Virus record (IMG/VR): IMGVR_UViG_3300031772_000097
Span: 1-40,280 of that record
Direction: 5' to 3' (one strand)
From: a virus
DNA: 40,280 nt
This document shows, one piece after another, positions 21,659 through 29,300 of this stretch (positions within the stretch are counted from its first letter, which is position 1; every line of letters starts with the position of its first letter). Made by a program: the position numbers and the translations under genes. The notes below the pieces were generated by a model. The model was given only the letters and a program-made list of their open reading frames with translations, ran no database searches and was not told where the DNA came from.

Positions 21659-21893
21659 AGTCCTTTCGATGGCCCCTAAACTCCTGAAGGGCCGCCCCGA
21701 GTCGTCGGGACTCCGCTCCGACTGCATCCGACCACGCGATTAACGCGATCTGTGATCGCGTCCGGCGATAGTCCGCCTCCAGCGCAGGGATTGAGAGCCC
21801 TTGGCTCCGCTCCTGCAGCGCCGTCTCAAATCCGATCCCGACCTCGCCCAGGCACACGGCCCGCTCCTCTGGTGTCAGTGTAGGGGTTTGCAT
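21582..21893 (-). CDS. small helical early protein
   Basis: 103 residues from ATG at 21893 with AGGAGA. LTPEERAVCLGEVGIGFETA, IPALEADYRRTRSQIALIAW, GAALQEFRGHRKDYELDRL: helical. The last 25 codons overlap the next gene. Unknown function. Confidence 0.5.
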   Translation of the reverse strand: MQTPTLTPEERAVCLGEVGIGFETALQERSQGLSIPALEADYRRTRSQIALIAWSDAVGAESRRLGAALQEFRGHRKDYELDRLPAEARANRGQVGMAGHSPG

Positions 21894-22099
21894 CGACGCT
21901 TCTCCTCTCGTTCTGCGTCCACGTTCCACCTGGCCACCAGGACAAAGATCCGCGCGATCGGCGCCCGGTACCAGCGCCGCCGACCGTGCTCCCGGAACGC
22001 CAACACGTCCCCAGGCTCCAGGGCCACCACCACGCGGCGCCGAACCGCGGGCACCTCGCCCACGGTCACCCGGGCCACCCGCTTACGCAGGTCTGTCAT
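21875..22099 (-). CDS. small basic early protein
   Basis: 74 residues; ATG at 22099 overlaps the upstream stop. Strand-rich (VARVTVGEVPAVRRRVVVAL, EPGDVLAFREHGRRRWYRAP, ARIFVLVARWNVD); PGDVL...R...RR.Y..P resembles the 21452 protein, so the two may be related small barrels. Unknown function. Confidence 0.5.
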   Translation of the reverse strand: MTDLRKRVARVTVGEVPAVRRRVVVALEPGDVLAFREHGRRRWYRAPIARIFVLVARWNVDAEREEKRRCKPLH

Positions 22100-22296
22100 G
22101 GCTGCTTGCCTCCCGTCACTGCCGCCTGGACCGCCGCGGCCGCGGCCGCCATGCCCGACACCAGAGCCGGGCCGGCCATCCGGATCGCCCGCCGGATCAG
22201 TTCGCTCTGACTCAGGCCGGTCGCCCGCGAATATCGCCTTACCAGCCTCCAGTCCTCCGCAGTCGGGCGGAACGTGACAAGTTGGGGGGCGCTCAT
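22096..22296 (-). CDS. ribbon-helix-helix-like regulator
   Basis: 66 residues. ATG at 22296 overlaps the upstream stop (ATGA). PQLVTFRPTAEDWRLVRRYS, RATGLSQSELIRRAIRMAG fits the RHH fold: one DNA-contacting strand (LVTFRP) and two helices with the GLSQSELIRRAI signature. An alanine-rich tail follows. Probably an early transcription regulator. Confidence 0.7.
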   Translation of the reverse strand: MSAPQLVTFRPTAEDWRLVRRYSRATGLSQSELIRRAIRMAGPALVSGMAAAAAAVQAAVTGGKQP

Positions 22297-22424
22297 CGGG
22301 GGGAGCCCCCAAAAACGCTTGGGATTGCGATCGTGACGCCCAGTACGGTCTTGATTGTGCTGATGAGTCCGACTTTTCTCAGTGCGGTCAGACTCAACTG
22401 GATTTCCCGTTTCCCTTGCCGCAT
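22293..22424 (-). CDS. 43-residue leader gene of the early operon
   Basis: ATG at 22424 with GGAGG 7 nt upstream; the TGA stop overlaps the next ATG. Sequence RQGKREIQLSLTALRKVGLI then STIKTVLGVTIAIPSVFGG: basic N-terminus and one hydrophobic segment. First gene after the minus promoter at 22473-22501. Possibly a small membrane peptide; function unknown. Confidence 0.6.
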   Translation of the reverse strand: MRQGKREIQLSLTALRKVGLISTIKTVLGVTIAIPSVFGGSPR

Positions 22425-22472
22425 CGCCAACCTCCAACCCGTGCCCAACCCCTTTTCAACTCTCTGCGCGTC

Positions 22473-22501
22473 AATATACAGACGGTGTCTCCCATTGTCA
22501 A
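22473..22501 (-). promoter_or_regulatory. sigma70-type early promoter (leftward)
   Basis: Minus strand TTGACA (22501-22496), 17-nt spacer, TATATT (22478-22473). Near-consensus. It drives the early and replication genes. TTGACA is preceded by GTA, as in the divergent promoter, giving a shared GTATTGACAA block that a repressor could recognise. Confidence 0.8.
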
Positions 22502-22555
22502 TACATATCTAGCTTCCTGCTGTACGGCGTGAGTGCTAGCAATCTGTGATATCTT

Positions 22556-22587
22556 GTATTGACAACGCAATACACGGGGTGTACTGT
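22556..22587 (+). promoter_or_regulatory. divergent promoter with overlapping operator
   Basis: TTGACA (22559-22564), 17-nt spacer, TACTGT (22582-22587). The inverted repeat GTATTG-ACAACG-CAATAC (22556-22573) covers the -35 box. Predicted start of transcription is at about 22594-22595, on the ATG of the next plus-strand frame. Confidence 0.65.
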
Positions 22588-22594
22588 GGGGAGG

Positions 22595-22714
22595 ATGAGA
22601 ACAACTCAAATCAACATTCGCGTCGATTCGGCCTTTAAGACGGCCTTTGAGGTTGATCCCTGGCAAGAAGAAATGATCATTCTCCCACCTCCAACGTCGG
22701 CGGTTGCGATGTGA
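22595..22714 (+). CDS. possible leaderless ribbon-helix-helix mini-repressor
   Basis: 39 residues from ATG at 22595. MRTTQINIRVDSAFKTAFE resembles the N-terminal strand and first helix of RHH regulators; the rest (VDPWQEEMIILPPPTSAVAM) is not recognisable and runs antisense over the end of the integrase gene. GGAGG touches the ATG, too close to act normally, so the message would be leaderless. May be a truncated regulator. Confidence 0.35.
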   Translation: MRTTQINIRVDSAFKTAFEVDPWQEEMIILPPPTSAVAM

Positions 22715-23951
22715 AGTCGGCGTAGAACCGTTTGGTTGTATTCGGATCCTGGTGGCGCAGCCACGTGCACGCCGCCTCCAGTCCCCTCTTGGTGTACCAT
22801 TCAGAGCCGCGAGCGGCCCGAAGCTCGTGTGCGCAGTGCTGATAGCGCAACCGATCCCAGCCCAACCCGCGCATCCACCCAGCCAGCTCCCGCTCGATCA
22901 CTCGCCCTCTGCCCGTGTGGTGTTTAGCCGGGATGATATGCACGTCGCCCGGCCGGCTCTCGGCAACCTTGTCCAGCCATTCCTTGACCTTGATTGGGAC
23001 GGGGACTTTCCCTTGCGTGGCCTTCGTTCGGTATCCCTCCTCCGGGCGGTTGATAATCTGCATCCACCAGCGGCCCGCGTCGTCCTGCACGATCCATGTC
23101 CACCGTGCCGCAGCCGCCTCACTGGCTCGCATGGCGAGCCAGTAGCACAAAAGATAGGCGGCCCAGATTGGAGGAGACTCGCGCGGCAGGGAGCGAGCCT
23201 GACGGTGGGTTAGCTCCAACAGTCGCTTCCGCTCCTCCGTCATGACGTACCGCGAGGGGTCCGCTTCCGTCACAAAACACGTGCAGAAGGGCGCCATATC
23301 CGGAAGGCAGAGCCCTTCGGCCCGGTATGCCTCCATCGCCCACTTCTTACCGAACAGCGCCCGCGCTTGTCGGACCACGCTCTTACAACTGCGCCGGATG
23401 CTGATGTTGGTATTCTCGTCCTGGTTGCCCTTCAACCGTCGCGACACGAACGATTGTACGGCTGCCCTCGTCGCAACGGTAACGGGAGTTGTCGAGAGTT
23501 CCCCGTCCACGCCGAGCACCGTGCGCATGGAGGAAATATAGTCATTCACGGTCCGGTCGCGCAGCCCATGCTTCACCGCCTCCCCGCGAAACACCGTCTC
23601 CAGATCTCCGAACGTCGCAAACCCCGGCTTGCTCGATGTCGCCGCCAGCACCTCCCACTTCCCCTTGCTCGCCTTGTCGATCAGCGCCCGCGCTCGGCGG
23701 CCCGCCGGCTCCCAGTCAGACTCCGGCAGGTCCAGGCCCTTAGAGATCCGGCGCCCGTCCACCGTGGCCACGCAATACCAGCGCCCGCCGCGCAGCCAGA
23801 GATTCCGCAGCCGCTCCCTCCATCGCTCCAGGATCTCGTTCGCCTCCACCTCGGCCGCCGGGCGAGTCCCCGCCTTGAGCGTTTGCGAAATGGTCTTGCC
23901 CTGAATGCTCTCGTGTAGTACAAACCCACCGTCAACAGGATCGATCTGCAT
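22677..23951 (-). CDS. int: phage tyrosine integrase
   Basis: 424 residues. It catalyses site-specific recombination between attP and a tRNA gene. N-terminal region includes an arm-binding-like segment (WYCVATVDGRRISKGLDLPE), a SAM-like core-binding domain at about 112-180, then the catalytic domain: Arg275 in AMRASEA, His375/Arg378 in HELRAARG, His400 in WLRHQDPNTT and Tyr410 in KRFYADF. I see no extra helix block typical of integron IntI between motifs, so it is a phage-type Int and not an obvious source of the cassette array. The tRNA half lies 195 nt upstream of its start. Confidence 0.9.
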   Translation of the reverse strand: MQIDPVDGGFVLHESIQGKTISQTLKAGTRPAAEVEANEILERWRERLRNLWLRGGRWYCVATVDGRRISKGLDLPESDWEPAGRRARALIDKASKGKWEVLAATSSKPGFATFGDLETVFRGEAVKHGLRDRTVNDYISSMRTVLGVDGELSTTPVTVATRAAVQSFVSRRLKGNQDENTNISIRRSCKSVVRQARALFGKKWAMEAYRAEGLCLPDMAPFCTCFVTEADPSRYVMTEERKRLLELTHRQARSLPRESPPIWAAYLLCYWLAMRASEAAAARWTWIVQDDAGRWWMQIINRPEEGYRTKATQGKVPVPIKVKEWLDKVAESRPGDVHIIPAKHHTGRGRVIERELAGWMRGLGWDRLRYQHCAHELRAARGSEWYTKRGLEAACTWLRHQDPNTTKRFYADFTSQPPTLEVGE

Positions 23952-24011
23952 CGCGTCCTCCCTGACTGTCGCCCGGCCACGGGCGTGGATTGAAACCGAA
24001 TCAGATGATCG

Positions 24012-24076
24012 ATGATGTAAGTATGATGTAAGCGAAACTGGTAGTCAATGACAATCTCTGACAGCCTCTGACAGCC
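24012..24076. promoter_or_regulatory. direct repeats near attP (possible integrase arm sites)
   Basis: ATGATGTAAG at 24012-24021 and 24023-24032; TCTGACAGCC at 24057-24066 and 24067-24076. Helically spaced pairs between the integrase start and the tRNA half, where arm-type Int or Xis sites are expected. Confidence 0.45.
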
Positions 24077-24145
24077 TGAAAACGTGAAGCATCTGACTGC
24101 AAACAAAGGGCGAAACGCACGGAATGCCCGGAAACATTGATCAAC

Positions 24146-24184
24146 GTACCTGTAGCTCAATTGGACAGAGCATCTGACTACGGA
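24146..24184 (+). other. tRNA-Arg(ACG) 5' half, probable attachment core
   Basis: GTACCTGTAGCTCAATTGG, then ACAGAGCATCTGACTACGGA matches a tRNA-Arg from acceptor strand through D-arm to the anticodon loop CTACGGA (anticodon ACG). After it the sequence leaves the tRNA: the anticodon stem fails (AAAGA instead of TCAGA) and no T-arm or 3' acceptor exists. Homology ends in the anticodon loop, a known crossover place for tyrosine integrases. Carrying the 5' half is less usual than the 3' half. Confidence 0.6.
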
Positions 24185-24325
24185 AAAGAAGTCATTTGCG
24201 GGCAGAGAATTGAGCCGCAATGTGTTATGACTAGTCCCGTGCGCGTGATGTGCCGGGTGATGTGAGGCAGCGGGCGAAATCCGACCGCTCAGGATGCCCC
24301 AGGACGCGCGATCTCTCGTCGCCGC

Positions 24326-24464
24326 TTATGATCGTACCCAGGATTTTCGGCTTCAGGGACCTCCGGCGGAATTCTCGTTCTCAATTTGGAGAGGGGATTT
24401 TCTCAGACTCGGGATTATGATCGTACATATCCTCATGGAGTCCGGGCTTAATGTACGATCATAA
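24326..24464. promoter_or_regulatory. 14-bp inverted repeat and extra copy upstream of plus-strand operon
   Basis: TTATGATCGTACAT (24415-24428) and its exact inverse ATGTACGATCATAA (24451-24464), 22 nt apart, plus TTATGATCGTAC at 24326-24337. Three copies of one site suggest an operator for the plus-strand genes. The rest of 23952-24572 shows no gene. Confidence 0.6.
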
Positions 24465-24572
24465 GGCCTTGGCATAGAGCCTGCTTGATTACAAGTGCCG
24501 GCGCTCTTCCGCGCCGGCCGGCGCCCGACCGACCCGGGCAACGAGCGGCGACGATCGCCGCAGGAGGTCACC

Positions 24573-25688
24573 ATGACCAAGCAGACCACAACCCCGCCCG
24601 CCGAAACTCTCACCGACGACGCCGCATTTTGGCGCGCCCACGGCACCACGATCGACCGCATCCTCGAGGTCCAGCCCGCCTCGGCCGCCCAGATCCGCAC
24701 CGCGTGGGATTACCGCGCCGAGGGGCTCACCATCGACCAGGCCCGCGAGACCATCGCCGCCCACGTCCGCAGGGGAGCTTATCGCCACGAGCGCGAGGTC
24801 CGGGCAGCCAACGTCGCCGCCGCTGATGCCGCCCGCGCGGCCATCGCCGAGGGGCACACCGACTGGCGCAACTCCGAGTCGTCCCTCCCCGACCTCAACC
24901 GCGACCGCACCGAGGGCCGCATCCTCGCCGCCCTGGCCCACCGCCGCGACCTCCGCGCGAAACGCGCGGAAATGCTCGCCGCGTGCGAGCCGCCGGCCGC
25001 CTGGCTGTCCGCCCGCCTCGCCTGGGATTACACGTGGCTCGGCCTCGTCCTGCCCGACGGTCGGATCCTCCGGACGGACCGCCACGAGGATGTGACCTGG
25101 GACAGTCGGGGCAAACACCACTGGCCCGACAGCCGGAGCACGTACTACCGCTCGCGCCTGCTGCCCTCCAACCCCGTCGCCCCGCTGGATAATTTCGCGC
25201 CGCAGGCCAATCACGACCAGCGCGGGGACTGGCGCTCCCGCGTGCTCGTCGCCCTGGGCCTCGTCCCCGAGTCCCAGATCCGCGACCGCGCGGACCTCGC
25301 CGCCCGCCTGCATCCCGCGTGCACCGTGAGCACCGGACATGCGCTGCCGGACGGGACCCGCATCCGCGAGCGGTCCCTGCTGGGGATCCGCGTGGACATG
25401 GTCGCCCAGTCGCCCGACGGCACGTGTTTCCACGCCCCCACGGCCGCCGAGGCCGTCACGGGCCTGGCCCGCAAACTCCGGCACGCCGCCGCCGCCGCGC
25501 GCGGGGAACTGCTCTCCGCCGATGTCGCCGAAACCCGCTGGGGATTCTGCCGGTCCGGCCTCTCGGAGTTTGCAGAGGCCGCCGGCATCGACCTCGACGG
25601 CGAGTACACCGTCGAGGAAATCAAGGCCGTCGTCACCCCCGAAATCCGCCAGCGTTTCGAGCGCGATCTCGCGCTCGCCGGCATCTGA
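24573..25688 (+). CDS. 371-residue plus-strand phage protein, function unknown
   Basis: ATG at 24573 with AGGAGG. Ala/Arg-rich. N-terminal half is helical with repeated Ala-Arg segments (DQARETIAAHVRRGAYRHER, LAALAHRRDLRAKRAEMLAA). The centre has WLGLVLPDGRILRTDRHED, the C-terminal third HAPTAAEAVTGLARKLRHAA and a final WGFCRSGLSEFAEAAGIDLD, TVEEIKAVVTPEIRQRFE. No catalytic signature recognised. Only long gene on the plus strand; ends 3 nt before the hammerhead ribozyme. Possibly lysogeny or establishment cargo. Confidence 0.7.
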   Translation: MTKQTTTPPAETLTDDAAFWRAHGTTIDRILEVQPASAAQIRTAWDYRAEGLTIDQARETIAAHVRRGAYRHEREVRAANVAAADAARAAIAEGHTDWRNSESSLPDLNRDRTEGRILAALAHRRDLRAKRAEMLAACEPPAAWLSARLAWDYTWLGLVLPDGRILRTDRHEDVTWDSRGKHHWPDSRSTYYRSRLLPSNPVAPLDNFAPQANHDQRGDWRSRVLVALGLVPESQIRDRADLAARLHPACTVSTGHALPDGTRIRERSLLGIRVDMVAQSPDGTCFHAPTAAEAVTGLARKLRHAAAAARGELLSADVAETRWGFCRSGLSEFAEAAGIDLDGEYTVEEIKAVVTPEIRQRFERDLALAGI

Positions 25689-25691
25689 TGA

Positions 25692-25751
25692 GGCCGAAAC
25701 GGCCGCCGCGTGGCGGCCGTCTCCCCGGTAGGGCCGGGGACTGACGAGGCC
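25692..25751 (+). ncRNA. type II hammerhead ribozyme
   Basis: All core elements are present in permuted (type II) order: stem II 3' strand GGCC (25692-25695), GAAA (25696-25699), 8-bp stem III CGGCCGCC/GGCGGCCG with loop GCGT (25700-25719), U25720 and cleavage base C25721, 7-bp stem I TCCCCGG/CCGGGGA with loop TAGGG (25722-25740), CTGACGA core (25741-25747), stem II 5' strand GGCC (25748-25751). It would cut the message between 25721 and 25722, separating the 24573 gene from 25804 and 26136. The stem III hairpin would cap the new 3' end. Confidence 0.9.
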
Positions 25752-25775
25752 AGTTGCCCGGAATCCGCCATGGAG

Positions 25776-25795
25776 GGCGGCAATCCGTTGCCGCC
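25776..25795. repeat. hairpin repeat family G, copy 2
   Basis: GGCGGCAA-TCCG-TTGCCGCC, preceded by TGGAG as at 9996. Lies 8 nt upstream of the 25804 start and would form a leader hairpin next to a weak ribosome site. Confidence 0.8.
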
Positions 25796-25803
25796 AAAAA
25801 GAC

Positions 25804-26139
25804 ATGTCCAACATCAACCCCACCCTGACCATGGGTCAGGCCCTCGCCTGGCTCGATAAACAACCCGAAGACCGTCGGCCCCGCGAGCACGACCGGCGGT
25901 ACACCACGCTCCGCATCTACCAGCCCACCGGATCCGGCTACTGGTTCGTCCAGCAGCACTCCGCAAACCGCTGGTATCTCAAGGATACCCCCGACGCCGA
26001 CCATTTCTGCGTCGCCGACGTGGACGACATCGCCGCCGCGATCGCCGGCGGCGCCCGCGTCCAGCTCACCGGAGTCCGGGGCGAATCGTTCGGGATCTGG
26101 AACTCCTGGGTCGAATTCGAGAAAGGGGTGTCCGAGTGA
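25804..26139 (+). CDS. hypothetical protein after ribozyme
   Basis: 111 residues, ATG at 25804 after AAAAAGAC. LTMGQALAWLDKQPEDRRPR, YTTLRIYQPTGSGYWFVQQH, YLKDTPDADHFCVADVDDIA: alpha/beta, no known motif. The stop overlaps the next start (GTGA). The mRNA would start at the ribozyme cleavage point if it cuts. Confidence 0.6.
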   Translation: MSNINPTLTMGQALAWLDKQPEDRRPREHDRRYTTLRIYQPTGSGYWFVQQHSANRWYLKDTPDADHFCVADVDDIAAAIAGGARVQLTGVRGESFGIWNSWVEFEKGVSE

Positions 26140-26336
26140 ATCGCAGCAAATCCAAATCTGGGGCGCACAACCCGCGCGCGGTCCTCACCCGGGCGGACGT
26201 GTACAACATCCGTCTCCGCGCCCGGATTGCCGAGCGCGAGGGGCGGCAGTGGGGATTGCAGAGCCGGCTCGCCCGCCGGTTCGGGGTGACCCGGCAGACG
26301 ATCTGCGATGTCCTGGCCGGGCGGTCGTGGGCGTGA
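26136..26336 (+). CDS. small HTH protein
   Basis: 66 residues from GTG at 26136. Basic N-terminus, then TRADVYNIRLRARIAEREGR and QSRLARRFGVTRQTICDVLA, a clear HTH (LARRFGVTRQTICDVLAG). Resembles small phage DNA-binding proteins of the resolvase-HTH kind. Last gene of the plus operon; converges on the giant gene. Confidence 0.65.
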   Translation: MNRSKSKSGAHNPRAVLTRADVYNIRLRARIAEREGRQWGLQSRLARRFGVTRQTICDVLAGRSWA

Positions 26337-26343
26337 AGGCGGG

Positions 26344-29300
26344 TCAGCGGCGGGTCCGGGCCTCGATCGCCTCGCGGCGGGCCCGATCAGTGGCGAGCTC
26401 GTAGAGGTGCTTCAGGTGCCGCATGTGGGTCTGCTTGGGATCTACCGGGTCCCAGCGGTAACGGCCAGCGGCCGCCAGGAATAACTCGCCACGCCGGATC
26501 TGGAAGCGCTCAAATTCGTCGTCCGTCATGTACCGCTTGCGGTCCGTCCCGGGATAGCCCGGCAGGGTCATTTCGTTACGCGCCGCCCCGGGCCACCATT
26601 GATCGGTCCAGCCGTTCTTCTCGGCCTTCTGGTTGTAGTTCCAGACGAAACGGTCCAGGGCCGTTGTCAATGCCTCCGGGTCGGGGACTTCCTGGATCTT
26701 CATGCCGCTCAGTATGCGCCAAACCACGTCCGTCGCCGGGCCCAGGCGTTCCGTTTTCTGAATTGGTTGGCCCAGCCAGTCGCGCTTCGGACTGGGAGCC
26801 CAGCCGGGCACCGGCGCCGCTTGCTGTCCGGCCTGCTTGGCGATTCGGACTGCCGCACTGGCCAGCGTCTCGTCATCCTGTCGGCGGAGTCGCAGGTCGC
26901 GGAACTCGGGGTCCCACGCCCGCATAGAGACTCGCGCGATGTTTGGCACCCAGGATGCGGCAAAGTTCGTCAGCCAGCGCGTTGTCCCGCCGGACATGGT
27001 ATCCTCGTCCCAGGCCCGGATCACGTCGCCCAGTCCACTCAAGAACGTCTTGTCCCTCACGGTTGCCTTGAGGGTTGCGTACAGGCGATTCCACCGTTCG
27101 CCTATGTCTTCGTCGCTTGGCCCCTCCTTGAACGCCTGCGCGAGGTCCACCATCGCCGCAAGAGAGGTGGCCATGGGCTCAATGCGGGCGTAGCTCCACC
27201 AGCGTCCGCCTATCCGTATGGACTGCGAGGGATAGAGCGCTTCCTGGATTCCTCGTTCGCCCGCAGGCGTCCGCCGGGGCGGACGGTTCCCTGTAATTCT
27301 CGGTTTGCCCTCCTCGTCGTCCATGTAGGCGCCGACCGCCGCGAACGTTCCCCAGGCGATCAACTGCTCAGCAATGTCCCGGGTCAACTGCCCGCCCTCT
27401 CCGCGGTATTGTCCCGTCGCCAGCTTGACGCCGAGTGACAGCGAACCCAGGGGGGTCTTGCGCAACCCCATCTTAATGATGTTCAGGGGCGTCACCACAA
27501 ACGGCAGCACGTACCGCGATCCCGGGATCGTCTTCCGAATCAAGAGCACCAGCCCGCCGACTTTGCCCAGTCGCTCCTGGTAGGTCAAACGCTTCGCCTC
27601 GGCCAGGGCCTCAGCCTGCATCTTCTCGGTCGGACGCGTTCGCAGGTCCTGCCGCCGCTCCTGGAACGCCTCGCCCTTGAGTCCCTCGGCCCGCGCGGTC
27701 CTGTGGGCCAGGGCCGCGATCGTCGAATCATAGATCACCGTCTTCGCAAACTCATCCGCCGCCAGCAGCATCCGTTGCGGGGCCCGGATTACCCGGCCCT
27801 TGGTCCCCGCAATGGCCAGGCCGCTTTCCTCGACCTTGTGCCCCTCCAACACCGGCTGCTCCGTGGAAAACGCCAGCAGGGCGTGCCGGCCCGCCTTGCG
27901 CATACTACGGAATGTCTCGACCCACATCGGCAGCAACTCGCCCAGCGTGGTCACATCCTTCCGCCGGACAAACACATTCAAGAGCGCCTCGGCCGACTTC
28001 TGCGCCAGCCGGTCTTCCAGCATCGCCGCCGTGTTGCCTATGATGTTGGCCGTCTGCGTGCCGGGCGCCGACAACAGACCGTTCCGCCAGAACTCGAACG
28101 CCTTATCACTTGGCACCGCGCTCAGAGTGTCGATGATCCGTATGATCTCAGAGACCGTGGCGGAATCCCGGAGCGTCTGCTTACTCAACCGCGCCGGATT
28201 CAGCCCCGTGCGCCGCATGACTTCGCGTGCGGTATAGACAATCCGCTCCGCCTTGTCCTTGGCCTTCTGCGCCGTCTCCTCCGGCGTCGTCTCCTTGATC
28301 CGTATGATCTCAGAGACCGTGGCGGAATCCCGGAGCGTCTGCTTACTCAACCGCGCCGGATTCAGCCCCGTGCGCCGCATGACTTCGCGTGCGGTATAGA
28401 CAATCCGCTCCGCCTTGTCCTTGGCCTTCTGCGCCGTCTCCTCCGGCGTCGTCTCCTTGGGCCGGATCGCTTTCCACTTCTCGATCACGGTTTTCGGCTC
28501 CTGCATCAGCGCGTCCGTGATTGTCCCGCGGTTCTGCTCCTCCACCGGCATCCCGGCCCGGTCCCGCCGCTCGCGGAAGGCGGCGCCCATGCGGCTGCCC
28601 GCCTCCTCGTATCGCCCATACGCCTCGACCGCCTCCGCCAGCCCGGACGCATCGCCGGCCTGGATCGCCGCGGACACCTTCTCGTCCAGGAGCCGCTTGG
28701 CCGCCTGCATCTTCGCCGCGTCATCCACCATATTCAACTCGCCCCGCCGCAACGCCGACCATGTTCCCGGCTTATCGGCCAGGATTGCGTCCGCCTTCGC
28801 CCGGATCTCCGCATCCGTCGTGTGCGGCGGCAACCCCGCCGCTTCCCGGGCCGTCCGCTGGGTAGCAGCCCACTTCCACGCCTCGCCCTCGACCATCGGA
28901 TTCGCGAAGCGCGGCTTCGCCGCGCCAGCTTCTTCCTCTCCCGCCTTCTTCTCCACCGCATAGCGGATCGGCTCGTTCGCGGCATTCTCCCGCGCCGCTT
29001 CCCGGATGATCGCGGGGTCATACTCGGGGAAGATTTCATCAACCGGCAGGCGGGATCGCTGAAACCAAGTCCGGGAGAGTTGCCCGCGCAGAAACTCGAT
29101 CTGCTTCAGCCGCTGCTCGCGTTCGTAGTAGGCGGCCGCCTTCTCCGCGGAGAAGAAGCGGGGCGTCTCGTTTCCCTCCGCGTCCCCGGCAAAGTATTCC
29201 CGCTGCCCGTCCGGGTTCAGTACGGATTCAATGAAGTAGGTCCGGCGGATATCCTTGGCGGAGCGCGGCTCGCGTTGGTGGAGAGAGAGAGGCGGGGCAG

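Noticed and set aside
22361-22400. CTGATGAGTCC resembling a hammerhead core
   Set aside because: No GAAA after stem II and no stems I and III. Chance match within the leader gene on the other strand.
22394-22666. 90-codon minus-strand frame across the control region
   Set aside because: It would run through both promoters, and its residues look random. The 43-codon frame at 22293-22424 with a good ribosome site explains this DNA better.
22677-23951. Integron integrase as source of the cassette array
   Set aside because: Motifs and length fit a phage integrase next to its tRNA site. I see no IntI-specific insert.
24146-24250. Complete tRNA gene
   Set aside because: No T-arm, no 3' acceptor strand, broken anticodon stem. 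Only the 5' half is tRNA-like.
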